From NCBI GenBank assembly GCA_009602725.1, contig WELB01000091.1:149769-213761 (forward strand): DNA of 63,993 nt, in the 5' to 3' direction. Below the pieces are notes generated by a model that was not told the DNA's origin, ran no database searches, and was given only the letters and a program-made list of their open reading frames with translations. The stretch is from Spirogloea muscicola (lineage: Eukaryota; Streptophyta; Zygnematophyceae; Spirogloeales; Spirogloeaceae). A program made the position numbers and the translations under genes. Of the stretch, positions 23,442-35,500 are shown one piece after another (position 1 is the first letter of the stretch; each line of letters begins with the position of its first letter).

Positions 23442-26400
23442 TTAGTAGCCCTCGTTGGACGATGTGACGGTGTGGAGGGGCAGCCACCGGCGGCAGAGGA
23501 CCGCAGCAGCGCAGTGGTCGGCGCGGCCGTACGCCTGAGAGTAGCCGTATATATGCAGCCGCCGGTCCTCCGCCTCGTGCTCCATCCTCCCGCCTCCCAG
23601 TGGCTCCACCTGACACACAGCACGCAGCAGCAATGGTTTGGTGCTGTGATTTGACGATGAGCAGGCCACTACATTGGCCCTTCAGCTTGAAGCAGACGTA
23701 CGCAGTTCTTGTGGACCGTAGACTCTACCAGTATGTGAGCAACTCAAGCCAAACTTCAAAGGCCATGGCCGAGCTGAAGCTGGGAGTGTGATGAGGCTGT
23801 AAATCTAACTCAAGAGCTGATGAATACAGTAAACGCAATCAGTCACCTTGATGCCGAGCTGGCTGGCTGCTCTCTGGGTGGTTGCAAAGACGTCCATGTG
23901 GTATGGAGCACTTGTGTACCCTCTCACAATCTAAAAGCCAGGTGCAAGTAGCCAATTTTCAGAGCTTGAGGCATTTATAAGCATGTAGTTGTGCTTGAAG
24001 TGACCATATCTTCGCTAACAAGCTCCCTTCACTGTTTTTGGCTTCTGACACTCTCACATATACAACGCCTGATGGTAATGGTAGTGGTTAAACCCTGGAA
24101 ACTTGGATGTCTCATTGTGCCAAGCTCAGCAGAAGGTGAAAGTGGGTAAAAGTGGCAGAGCAAGTGACGCTCAGACAATGCCACGTCTGGTCAAGCCTCA
24201 CCAGCTTGCTGTTGCCCGAGGCATCGCTTGCGCGCAGTAGCACATACTTGAAAGTACCTGACAAACACAAAGTCAAACACCACAAATTTCTCATTTCCCA
24301 CAGAAACAGAGTTGCTCGTCTAACTAACTCGCGGGCAAGGGCAGTTAGCTTCCCTCACTTTCAGGACTCCAGCAGCAGGAGAGCTCTTCATTACATGTCC
24401 TGAACCACCTTCATTCATTGAGGTGTTAGCTGATCTCTGAAGCTCTTCAGACGTCACGCTTGAAGTCACGCTGCGATACCTGTGTCAATCTCCACAGTGG
24501 GAAGCTCATCGCCTGGCCAGGGTGAAGACTCTGAGAGTGGCGCGCAAGCCCACCTCTCTAACAACACCCGCGCGATAGCGTACTTGCCAGGCACAAAGAA
24601 GTTGGTGCCTTGTGGCAGCAATGCCTTCCTGTCCTGCACGATTGCTCCGATGAAGTCTTTGTGCACCCACCTGGCATCCTGGAAGGAGCACAGCTTGAAA
24701 ATTCATGTGAGGAAGCAAACTTGACTTGATGTTGACCAACCAAGCGTGCAGAGAAGGCAAGCGGTCAGAGGTAACAAGCAAAGCAGGCACAACAGAAGGC
24801 CCTACCAAATGTCGGAAGCCCTTCATTGCCTCGGAGGAGTATGCCACTGCCAAATTTCAGGGCATAGTCTCGACACAAGCTGACACAATATGAAAGACAT
24901 GCAAGCGCTTTGCCTGTGGCCTCCTTGGCATTCGTATTGGCCATGTATGAGACTGCCGACTCTGAGACGAGCAAAAGAATGACCTCAGCAGGATGGGCAG
25001 GTCAGGACCTCCAGCTCCTTCTTGTCGGCAGAGACGGCCGGCAAATGCTCCTCCATCAGCAGCTCTGCCCTCTCCGGTAGCTCGACGACATCGCTGCTGA
25101 CCAAGGACCCATTTCCGCTGCGCGGCTCCTCGCCTTGCCCGCCCATCACTGCCTGGCCCGTGAAGCCAATCATGAGGGACTGCGGGAAAGGCCACGGCTG
25201 GCTCTTCTCGTACCTGCCAGATGTGGGGAATACTTAATACGCCTGACACTAAGTATTTGAGCCCCAGCACTGCAACCGGATGCTGAGTCCGCTGTAAATC
25301 ACGACTACTGACCTTGGCAGTAAGAACCAAGCTTTCACTTAGCAGAGTCATGGAAAGAGATCGCAAGCTTAGACTTCTGTCCTGACAGATCTTGTTATCA
25401 TGCCCCTGCCAGTGTGCATCATCCGAGGCATGTCTAAGTCTCATTCGTTGCTGCAGAAGTTGCCCATTAGGCACATGCTGATGTAAGAACTAATAGCAAT
25501 GTCGGGCCCCATGTGATGCCCAACATGACACTGGTCTGATGCCAAAGTACAAAGGCAAGGGCAGCTCAGTAAGTTGCTGCTGAAGTCGAAGGTGCCGTGC
25601 ATGGTACCTGACGGACGCCATGTCCACCTCCACGCCCGCCTCCTCCTCCACCTCCCGCTTGACCGCCATCTCAAAGGTCTCGCCAATCTCCACAAAGCCA
25701 GCAAGGAGCGAGTAGCGGCCCTTCTCCCACCTTGCCTGCGCAAAACGGCAAAGATATTGTCCAGAGCACGGTCACTGTAACCCTCTACTTGCTACCAGAC
25801 CAATTTTAACCTTGAGAGTTCCTTGTGAACACTTCAAGCCACACTTGCTAAAAAAGCTGTGAGCTGAACGACCGAGGCGTACAGGACATGTAAGGCAGTG
25901 TGCCTGACCTGCCTCCCCAGGAGGACGTGGTCGCCAGCCGTCACAAGCATGATGACTGCTGGATCCTGCAAAAGCTCAGGGGGCGAGTACGAAACAAGCA
26001 ACTAAAGAACTGTGAACCATGTGGTCAAAGACAATGAGCTTAGCAACTACACAATGACCTGCACTGCGCAGACTCACTGGGCAAACAAGTGAAAGGTACG
26101 TTGATGATAAGAAAAGCCTCCACATAGATTGTTAAGAAACACTTGCACCATGAGCAACACATGCACCATAAGGTGAAAATGTTTTGATCTAGTCATGTAG
26201 GAATAGGACTGTAATCTATTGTTGCTGGCCTAGAAGCTGACTACCCGGAATAGGATCGGCTGTTCACTCTGAAGCAATGAAAGAATGAGGTAAGACGGCG
26301 AAGTACTTGCCAGACGGGGATACGTGGAGGCAGCACAGGAGGTATTGGTACACTTGAGAGCGTGGCCGCCCTCCCGAGCTTCATTTGCAGCACCGCAGCG

Positions 26401-28214
26401 TGAACAGAACCTCTGCTGCCGGCCAGCGCTGCAGAGCGCTTACAGTAAGGAGCTTTACTGGCTGGCACTGACAAAAAGTTAGAAGCGTACTGCTAATCAC
26501 TAAGTCGAGCCTTGGGCCAAGGATTGATGGTTGAAGAGCTTGAGCTTTTAAGTTGCACTTGGGCCGTTGGATTGAGGTTCTTAGCAGCGTGCAACTTTTA
26601 GCTTTGTATGTTGTGATTGCGTACATGGCGGGCTTGCCACTCGACGAGGCCCCGCGCATAGGCAAGCAGGCCGGCGTCGCGCGCTGGGAGGCTGGGCCCC
26701 TCGCGCCGCAGGTCCACCCACCGCGCGCCCGCGGCGAGTGCCGACGACGTCTGCTCCTGTGTGCTGTGGAGCAGGCAAGGATGGGAAGTGCCGGGCCAGC
26801 CCATCTGAGACAGAATCGCAAACCATCTCTGGGTCTGCTTAATCATGCAATTTGGGTCTGTTAAATCTGCATGGTCGATCTTCATTGTGTACGTTGCAAT
26901 GTCAGGGATTCACGTCTACCAGCTCTCGTCTTCGTCTGCTGATACGTCAATGGCAAAGAGAGGGTAGCTGCCGCCGCTGCCGTCCACGTCGCCCTCCGCA
27001 ATGCCGAGGACGATGGGGCCCCCGGTTGCCGTGGCCAGGGACTTGGCGACGGTGCTGGGCTCGAGGAGCACAGCGCGGCCATCCCGCACGAGGCTGCGAG
27101 TCCGCCACACTGGCACCACCTGCCGCACACGCCACCCTCACTTAGATGCATTGACAAGCCCCATCCTAAGCGAGTATATGAATCACTGTGGCCACCATAA
27201 CAAAATTGGCTTTGAGAGCCTAACATTGCGGAGCTTCTTCAGTGACACTCCAGCACTCAGGTCTCCTGCGCCCAGTGCGCTTCATTTGCTGCCGCTCACC
27301 CTGGCGGTTGGGCTGGCCAGCTCGGCCGCCTGCCACTCGGGCTGCAGGCGGCGCTCCGCACACCGCCGCAGGCCGGCATCCGCATAAAAGATGGCCTGCA
27401 CAATGTGGAACACCCTCTCAATCTGCTGACTATGTTGTGGGTGAGGAATTCTGAATGCAGGCTTCGACTTTGAGCCACAGCTCGGGAAGCTTGAGCTGAT
27501 CGGCCATGCCACGGGGACAAGAGCTGCGCCGAGAAGCAACGCCCATGCAGCTAATTGTCAAGACTGTTAACGTATGCAGCCAGAGCAGCCCATTTGAGCA
27601 CCGCAGCTGAGCAAGACAGTATGTAAAATTGGCAGAATAATCTGTGAGTCGTTATTGAGATTAGGGTTTACTATTAGGGTTCTCATCCCCTCAGCCTCTG
27701 GGATTTTTGAGCTGCGGAGGCCATGCGCCGAGGACCGGAGTCACGCCTTGAAGCATTGCCAGGGACGCCGTCACTAATGAGACACTCATCACATTGACCG
27801 CGGAATACTGAAAGGCTGCCGGACGTGCCGCAGGCACCGTTAGAGCAGCCTAAAGCCAACAAACACTAAACACTTAACACTAAACAGTAACAACTCTACA
27901 CTCTACACTACAGACAACCACTAAACACTGAACACTAAACCCAATACCGGCGCTGTACCACGCACCGGCTCGGTCGCCACGTCCAGCGCCGGCGGCGGAG
28001 CGGCCGCCGCAGAGGCGCCGTGAGAGCTCCGCGAGATGAGCTGGCGGCCCTTACGCTGCGCCGGCCTGACAATTCGGATCGGCGTTCGAATGCTCCGCAG
28101 AGCCGGGCCGTCGCCGCCGCCTTTGTGGGCAGCTCGCTTGGAGGCCGCCCAGAGGCTCGCAATAGCGGCGGGCGACCGTTGGCGCACCGCCATCACGGCG
28201 GCTCGCAGCACCAT
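23442..28214 (-). CDS. Fusion protein: NADH pyrophosphatase (Nudix) joined to Janus/PHPT1-type phosphohistidine phosphatase
   Basis: Exons, all with matching phase: 28214-27966 (candidate basic transit-like N-terminus, [15 protein letters not shown]), 27395-27300, 27119-26920, ~26765-26625 ([20 protein letters not shown]), 26415-26312 (zinc ribbon RFCSRCG...CTNTSC...TYPR; GC donor gcaagt), 25965-25909 ([19 protein letters not shown]), 25735-25608 (Nudix box [20 protein letters not shown]), 25213-25009 ([14 protein letters not shown], the NADH pyrophosphatase signature), 24678-24480 ([17 protein letters not shown], then VEIDTG). The 24480 donor (phase 1) joins 24257-24202 ([11 protein letters not shown]...SKL), 23930-23847 ([15 protein letters not shown], with the catalytic-His motif) and 23609-23442 ([20 protein letters not shown]). 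The second half is a complete Janus domain. Known: the first enzyme cleaves NADH to NMNH and AMP; PHPT1 removes phosphate from histidine or lysine. Inferred: one bifunctional protein. No start codon for a separate PHPT1 gene was found. Exon 1 is the weakest part. Confidence 0.85.
27856..27945. repeat. Degenerate telomere-like (CTAAACA)n tract in intron 1
   Basis: The run cactaaacacttaacactaa and neighbours repeat a 7-nt CTAAACA/CTAAACC theme, which reads GTTTAGT/GGTTTAG on the coding (minus) strand. It starts about 20 nt inside the proposed first intron of the Nudix-PHPT1 gene. A further 'agggtttactattagggttc' piece lies near 27661-27682. Confidence 0.65.
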
Positions 28215-29430
28215 GACTGGCAACCGCTCAGCATCCGCCGCCGCCGCCGTCGCCGCTGCCGCCGCCGCCGCTTGCGCCGGCCATCATGGCGACCGCTCAG
28301 TTACCTCCTGAGAATCACAGTTACCCACAATTATGCACTGGGTTAAGCCCAGGGTTTAAGCCCTATGTCTTGGAGACCAGTATCCTGCTTTTTGCGCCAT
28401 CCGCCATGGCCATTCCATCGGGGCTGGCCTCTCACAGCCATTGCTGTCAATCTGAAAATCATTGCTGTTTTCCTTTGTTACTCTCCAATGTTGCGCTGAG
28501 AGGGCCTTGGAGTTGGTAGGACGTGGGCGACACTGTGTGCTCGACAAACGGGGTCAACAGAAGACCTCTTGACCATGGTAGTTCTCATTGAAGCTGAGGC
28601 CAAGAAGTAAACCCACGCGGTCGATTCTTGGTGCAGATCAAAGACGTGTCTTGACACATTGTCGACGCACTAAATTTCTGTCCTAGAACAAGGGACTAGT
28701 CTAGCGTTGAAAATTGCCAGAACAAGGCAACTTACCACATTCACAAGCTCAACCCGCAGCTCTTCAGCACATGCCTCACAGCTTGGGACGCGCAGATATC
28801 AAGCTGCTACTCTCACGTTTGCACTGAGGCACTGCATTGACTGTCTCTACATGCTAATACGCTATACACTGATCTCAAGAGCTGGCCACTCGCTGGCGGG
28901 GGCTTACCTTTCACATAACGAGCGGCGCTGTGCGCTGCTGGACGTTTTCAAGGGTGTGAAGCTGAGAAAGTATCGAGTCATTATGGGCAAGAAGTTGCTG
29001 ATGATGAGCGATGAGCAAAGGCTGCAGATTGTAGAGCTCCTCACCCTGTGCGTTTCCAGATATTCACCACTAATCGAATTTTGGAGATAGCCATTGCTCT
29101 TGGTGGGCGATGGCTGTCCTTGGACCTTGTCCAAACTTTTTGAGCTGGCCTTTCCCAACCCCTACCTTCTTTGGGAGAGCCACTTCTCTAGTTACTCTGA
29201 CTTGCTGTGGTTGGCCAGCCCAGAAAACGAGCACACAAAGTTGTGGGGAAGATGTGGGTATTGTGGACAGGCTCTCAGGCAAGCCTTGCAATGAGCATGG
29301 AGCCAAGATATTTCTGGAATAATTCATGCCACGCTCTGCACGAGCTGCCTCGGATTAACCTATCAGCCATGGCTGGCGTGACAAAAGGTAGCCAGACAGT
29401 CTGCCACTGGCAGAGCTGCCGAAACGGGCC
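28215..29430. other. Intergenic, GC-rich start region followed by faint family C repeat traces
   Basis: From 28215 to about 28300 there is a (GCC)n-rich block just upstream of the fusion gene's proposed ATG. Diverged pieces of the hairpin repeat family occur near 28425-28445 (gggctggcctctcacagcca) and 29105-29225 (ccaaactttttgagctggcc; ggttggccagcccagaaaac). Open frames here have no splice or homology support. Confidence 0.45.
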
Positions 29431-32003
29431 CTATCCAGCTTCCATTGTCTGCAAGGGACTGTGCTCCAGAACGACCTCTGGCACTGGCAACACTTCGGCA
29501 TCAGCCGTTGCCGCAGCCAGCGGAGGGGCCTTGGACGCATGGTCAGCTGACGGTGTTGCCTGGTCCTTGCACGATGCTGGGCTCCCGTCCATGGACTGAG
29601 TGCATCCGTTTGTGAGCACCCCAGAGAATTTAACGGGGGTAATTTCTGCCACCAAGGGATTATCGGCCATGACAGCCGCCGTAGCTGGCGGAGGGGCGCT
29701 GGTGGCAGCAGCAGCCAGGCGGGCGGTGGCAAAGTCGGGGTAGTTGCGCTCGTTGAGTGATCGGAGCCACGCGGCGACGATTCCCTCGCTCTTCTCAGTT
29801 GCTGCGATGTGCGCATACACGTGGTCGCGCTTGAAGGCCTCGACGACGGGCGCAAAAGGCGCCATGGTCAGTGCTGCGTGACTCAGCCCAAAGCGGCGGT
29901 TGTAGCTGTGGAAGAGGCATTCGTCGAGGAACAGGCCCAGCTCGGGCGCCATCGGCACGTTCACGTTCTCGTCCCTGCAGGGCGCGGAAGGTGCTGAGAT
30001 GGCATGCCGGGCATCGCTCAAGAGAAGGAGAAGACAAGTCAGGGAGTGGTGTGGCGAAGAGCAGAGGAGAACGAAGCGGGAGTGAGAAAAGGGTTGGAGA
30101 TGGGAAGGAGGGTCAAGGAGATGAAGGAGGACAGGAGAGAGAGAGAGAGAGAGGGGGAGGGAGGAGAGGGGGAGAGGAGAGGGGGCCAGACCTGCAAAAG
30201 GCACGGTCGATGAGAGAGGACGGGCAGCAGCCGCGCATGACGGCCACGGCGAGGCCCACCATCTTGCGGATCTGGTGCAGCATGAAGCTCTGCCCGACGA
30301 CGACGACGCGCACGTACTCGGTGCCCTGCAGCGAGAACACGCCCCCGACCTCGAACGAGACGATGAAGCGGTTGGCAGCCGGGTCGGCGGCGCTCGTCCG
30401 GGCGGTGAAGTTGTGGAAGTTGTGCGTGCCGCAGTACTTGCGCAGCACGGAGGCCAGGCGCTGCCGAACGTCGTCCGTGAACACAAAGGGTGCCTTGCCG
30501 TCGCTGTCGTCCCCCAGCGCCGAAGCCGCCGGGGCTTCGACCACGTCCGTCAGCTCAGCCCCACCCTCGCCGTCGCCACGGACTGCCTCTCCCTTGACCT
30601 GCCGGGCGGCGGCTGCCGCGGCGTCGGCCCCCCGCGCAGCGGCCAGCTCCTCGCCAGTGAGGAGCGAGCGGAAGATGTATGCCTTGTCGCGGCAGGCGTC
30701 CGGGTCGAACGCGAACGCCGGCAGCACGTACTCGTACCGCCGGCGGTCGCAGAACGCCTTGGCGTTGAACGTGTTGGTCACACGCGTGTACCCGAGCAGC
30801 CGCACTGCCGGCGGCAGCGCGTCATTCACGCGCTCCACGAACCCCGGCGGGTCGACCACCACCCGTGCAGACACCACCTGGCCTGGCGGCCACACCGCCC
30901 GTCAGGCTGACTGACTGCCATCGCTAAAGTATAGCCATTTCAAAGGTCGACTGTTCTGATCGGTGCCACAGAGTTGCTACTGGACTATGAGTCGCAGAGA
31001 GAATGATGTTGTAGGTTGTACGTGCTACATATGTATAAGTGAAGTGGGAATGACATACATTGCCACATATGAAGAATAGGAACTCGAGAATTAAACCTCG
31101 AAGTTCAGCTCAAGGCTTAGGCTCTTAGGGTCCAGGGAGATTCGGGGTTCCGTTTCTGCACCTGACCGACAGCACTGACACCCTTGTCGGTGCGGGCAGC
31201 GCGCATCCAGTCCACCTTCCTGGCACATGCAGGCCAACGTGGCAAGTGAGACCGCGATGGCCGCCATCAGCCCCACAGCAATGTCTGGGTTTATATGACT
31301 TTGTGATGTTTCCATGGCCATTTGAGCCACTTGAGCCACTTGCGGGGCAGTCTGGCTGCAATGCTGGGAGCCATCTTCGGCACTCTGCCCTCATCTGGCT
31401 CCTGCAGTCAGTGTGCAAGCGGCAGGGCCAACTGCCACACAGCCCGTCAGCCCTCGGCGGCAACCGAGTACCCCAATCGAGCGCCGCAGCCGAACGGCGC
31501 TGGTAGCGGCTGCACCGAGTGCGTCGAGCCGAGGCCACTAAAAACCAGCACATTGTCTTCAAGGTTGACACAGAAATTGTGGGCTTTCACTGGTCCACGG
31601 CCAGCAGTAATGGTAATGGGTTCGGGTTATTCGGGAGTTAACTCAGGACTACAGTTGAAGGCTTGGCAATGGAGTTTGGGGGCTGGAGAAGGCGGCGCTG
31701 CTGGCGGCGGGAGTCGCACCTGGGATCGCCAAAGTTGGCGGCGGAGATGCCGCCGGCGGCGTGCAGCGCGGCCTCGAGCTCGCCCTCGATGGTGCGCGCG
31801 CCCGGGTTGCGCTGCATGCCCTGGTACCCCGCGCCGCAGTAGGCCACGAACAGCGCCACCTTGCGCTTCTTCCACCGCCGCGGCGGCGCCGCCGCCGCCG
31901 CCGCCGCCGCAGTTGGCGGCGAGCCCTCGGCCTCGGCCTCTGCAGCCGCCGCCGCCGCCCCCGCCGCAGCTGGCGGCAAGCCCTCCGCCTCGCCCTCTGC
32001 AGC
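29431..32003 (-). CDS. tRNA pseudouridine synthase, TruA/PUS1 family
   Basis: Visible exons: from the gap (32003) to 31720 (KVALFVAYCGAGYQGMQRNP, after a Lys/Arg and Ala-rich lead), 31219-31162 (VDWMRAARTDKGVSAVGQ), 30878-30192 (VVSARVVVDPPGFVERVND; FNAKAFCDRRRYEYVLPAFA; YCGTHNFHNFTAR; QSFMLHQIRKMVGLAVAVM) and 29974-29431 (VNVPMAPELGLFLDECLFHS, then YN). ARTDKGVSA holds the catalytic Asp. All joins are in frame. Known: the family converts uridines to pseudouridine in tRNA, and eukaryotic PUS1 acts in nucleus and mitochondria. The large insert with an acidic and Ala-rich stretch between the two halves and the long low-complexity tail resemble eukaryotic PUS1 rather than bacterial TruA. The start codon is hidden in the N gap. 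A (GA)n-rich stretch near 30130-30185 lies in the last intron. Confidence 0.93.
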
Positions 32004-32413
32004 NNNNNNNNNNNNNNNNNNNNNNNNNNNNNNNNNNNNNNNNNNNNNNNNNNNNNNNNNNNNNNNNNNNNNNNNNNNNNNNNNNNNNNNNNNNNNNNNN
32101 NNNNNNNNNNNNNNNNNNNNNNNNNNNNNNNNNNNNNNNNNNNNNNNNNNNNNNNNNNNNNNNNNNNNNNNNNNNNNNNNNNNNNNNNNNNNNNNNNNNN
32201 NNNNNNNNNNNNNNNNNNNNNNNNNNNNNNNNNNNNNNNNNNNNNNNNNNNNNNNNNNNNNNNNNNNNNNNNNNNNNNNNNNNNNNNNNNNNNNNNNNNN
32301 NNNNNNNNNNNNNNNNNNNNNNNNNNNNNNNNNNNNNNNNNNNNNNNNNNNNNNNNNNNNNNNNNNNNNNNNNNNNNNNNNNNNNNNNNNNNNNNNNNNN
32401 NNNNNNNNNNNNN
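32004..32413. other. Assembly gap (410 N) between divergent genes
   Basis: Lies between the PUS1-like gene (minus) and the PRC-barrel gene (plus), and hides both starts and the shared promoter. The left flank is GCC-repeat rich. Confidence 0.95.

Positions 32414-32492
<79 letters not shown>
32414..32492. repeat. 79-nt pure poly(A) run directly at the gap edge
   Basis: Seventy-nine consecutive A bases start exactly where the Ns end. No other homopolymer of this size occurs in the window. It may be a gap-filling or sequencing artefact, or the poly(A) tail of a retro-inserted sequence whose body is in the gap. Confidence 0.8.
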
Positions 32493-32493
<1 letters not shown>

Positions 32494-32589
32494 AGGGTGG
32501 CGGCCCGGCCCGGCGGCGGCCCCGCACGAGGCGGCCGGGCGGTGGCGGCGGCGATGGCCGCCGCCGCGAGCTGTGCAGGGCGAAGCTCC

Positions 32590-35500
32590 AGGGCCGTCGC
32601 CGTCGGCCTCGCCGCCGCAGCCGCCGCCGCCGCCGCCGGTGCCCAGGTCCGCGGTGCTCGCGAGGCAGGCCGTCACGAGGGCCGGCGCCGTCGACCTCGG
32701 CATCGTCACGCAGCTCTGGGTGGACCGCCGCACGGTCAGCACTGCGCTTGCCTCTCCGCAGCCCTCGCTGCCGAGCGTCCTTAGCTCAGGGGTCACACTC
32801 GGGACTAGAGTTCAGTGGCCGCTGGGGTTGTACTTGGAGCGTAGTATTGATGGTATAGACTTCGGTTCAGGGTGGTATTGCCATGTTATTAGGTGGTAGC
32901 TAGAAATTCACTTATGCAGGGGTACCTCTTACTCAAGGTCAAGATCCACAATTATGTGTAGCTTATCACGTTGGGTTAAAGCTGCAGATTTCGGTATCTA
33001 GAGCTTAGTGCTCAAGGGTATAGGATCAACCCTTGATGGCTTTGACCTCAGAGCCATCAAGATCGAACAGGCTGACACCGGCTGGACTCTGGCATGCGCG
33101 GCGACACTGCCGGCGAGCACGACAGTAGTGTAATCGAAGCAAGGTGTTGTCAGAAGCCTGCACGACAACCTATCAGCAGGTCAATGTCTGCTGGCACTCT
33201 GGCTTGAGACGACTGACGAGCAGGACCTGCTGCACCTGCTTCCGCTTGGGTCGTGGTCCGCTTGGACCTGTGATAAGGAAAGTACAAGTTACCATCTAAA
33301 TACCATCTAAATACCATCTGCATGCGCTTAGCCCCAGGGTCAGGTCTTATTCTGGGGGGTACTTGTCTTGTCTTTAAGTTTAGCCACTTCTAGCTCCTAC
33401 TCTACCTCTTGAAAGCTGCGGCCACAGCATCGCCAGCGGCAGCTGCAGCGTCGTCGTAGGCACGTGAGGCCAAAGGTAACGGGGTTGACTGGGCAGGAGC
33501 TAGCCGGCTGCTGCAGCGCCTCTGGCACAACAAGCTCGGCACAGCAGAGGAGCTCGCCAACGTGGTGCAGGGGATAGGGCTTTTGGAGTCATAGGTTGAC
33601 GGTAAGAGTGGTCATCCCTCCTATTCCACAACTTTTTGTTGTGGATACTGACCCGTGGTGCCTCGCTTCCTGCGGGTGTGTTGCGCCTGGGGTGGCTCTT
33701 TGGCGACAGCTCAGGGTGGTCTCCCTACACCTGCAGCCGACTTACTTTGCCCAGGAGCAAAAAGCCATCTCCTTCAGTGACATTGTACAGGTGCACCTGC
33801 GACCATGACGACCGCCGCTTGCTGAGCTGAGATTGTAAAATGCACCTCGCAAACACCGCCTCTACTCCCTAATGATGGCCATAGAGGCCCTTGGTCTTGC
33901 AGATTGGTGATGTCCTGCTCGTGCACGACTCCATAGCACCATCGGAGGGCCCTCGTCCCGGCTCATCCGTCTGCCTGGTGATTGGCTGCTGAAGCATCAT
34001 AGACACATTGCATTTTGCTGCGGGATTGACTACCTCATGCTATAGACAGAGTGGAATGATCAGCAAGTCATCTGTGTGCTTGTCACGCGCCTCATGACTG
34101 GAGACACCCACTTGTCTTTTATGGTTCGTCCTGAGGCTGCTTGCACTGCATCGTGGGATTTGTCCGCTGGATCTGACATTCTTCTCTGCAAGTTGCTCGC
34201 TGCTTGGCTGACATTGAGCCTGCGCATGTACACGGCGTTTTGTATCGTCCCCAGGTTGGTCATGAGGTTATCACGGAGTCTGGCATCGTCCTCGGAAAGG
34301 TGCGCTGCAACTACGTTGCATGCAATCGTGAGGGAGAGCCTCAGCTGCAACCAACCAGACCAGCACCTGCTTCTTACAATCTTGCATGCTGGTCAGACTT
34401 GCTCTGTTGTGCTCCAACGCTGGTCAGAGTTGGAAATACACAAGCTTTGGAAGCCTAGTTTTCGACGTCAAGTGCACCTTCTTGGGCCTCCCATGGCGTG
34501 GGAGTGGCTGCTGCAAGCGTGCGCAGTAAGGCCTGATTTGGCATTTATGGGCAAGTTTTGCAGGTTCGAGATTTTGCTTTTGACCTCAGCTCGGGGCTGG
34601 TGGCCGTCCTGGTCATTGACGCCCTGGGCCACCCATTGGTGCCAGCCACCCTCGTGAGTCTCGCAGCCAGCCCAAGCAACAACCTCTGAAGCCGGAAGCA
34701 TCTTCTCCAGCGCTTCAGCGTGCTAACCCTGTGTTTGTATTCTGCAAAACATCGTGCCGTTCATCTTGCCGTCAGCTCTATGGACCAATTTTGAGCTCCT
34801 TTGACCAACCATTTTCTAAGCTGCTGCGCAGCTGAGCACGTTTGCTCTAGCGGCGAATGCCATCAACAGCCTAGAGCATGACCGCGTGATCGTCCGGGCC
34901 GGCAGCGAGCTTTGGCTGAAGCAGATTACCATGGTAATTGTCTTAGTGATCCCAAATGCAGAATGTGTAGGCAGGATGGGGTTGCTTGCAGCTTACGGAC
35001 AGAGCTTTCATGGGTGTGCTTGCAGGGAGTTGTAGACCGTTGGAGGCAGAGTCTGGGGCTCCGCCCTGCCGCAAAGCTGCTACGAGGCGACTTGATCAAC
35101 GGGCGGCGCGACAGAAGCAGGCTGGTATCGGATGAGAAGCAGCTCGGTGGGCGTGCTGGCACTGCATTGAGCTTGAGTGTACCGGAGCATGCAAGGAACA
35201 CGACGGTTGTCTCGTCGAGACAGGAGGAGGGTCTACCAGCCCGTGGCCGGTCAGGGCCTAGGCGAGCTTCTCCTATTGGTGTCCGGCAGATGGAAGGCGG
35301 TGCTTTCGTTGAACGTCCTGAGCTTGACAGTGGAGCCGCCCAGGTGCCAGAGCCAGGCCCGTCAGCTGCAAGAAGCCGGCCCTCTCGCTGGCCATCCAGC
35401 AGGACGGTAGATACAGCTCCGTATGCATCACCTGCAGAGACTGACGGAGAAGATGAGTTGCCGAGGCAGCAGAAAGGCCGTGTGCATCCTGGCGGCAGGG

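Noticed and set aside
23442-24257. PHPT1 domain as a separate downstream gene
   Set aside because: No in-frame ATG precedes TFKYVLL in its exon, and the acceptor phase matches the Nudix donor exactly; kept as the alternative to test.
27661-27945. Chromosome-end relic (true interstitial telomere)
   Set aside because: Units are degenerate and sit at the same place in intron 1 of two genes, in coding-strand orientation, which fits an intronic element better.
28707-29090. 127-codon plus-strand open frame as a gene
   Set aside because: No recognisable motif, located among degenerate repeat traces, and overlapped by equally long frames on the other strand.
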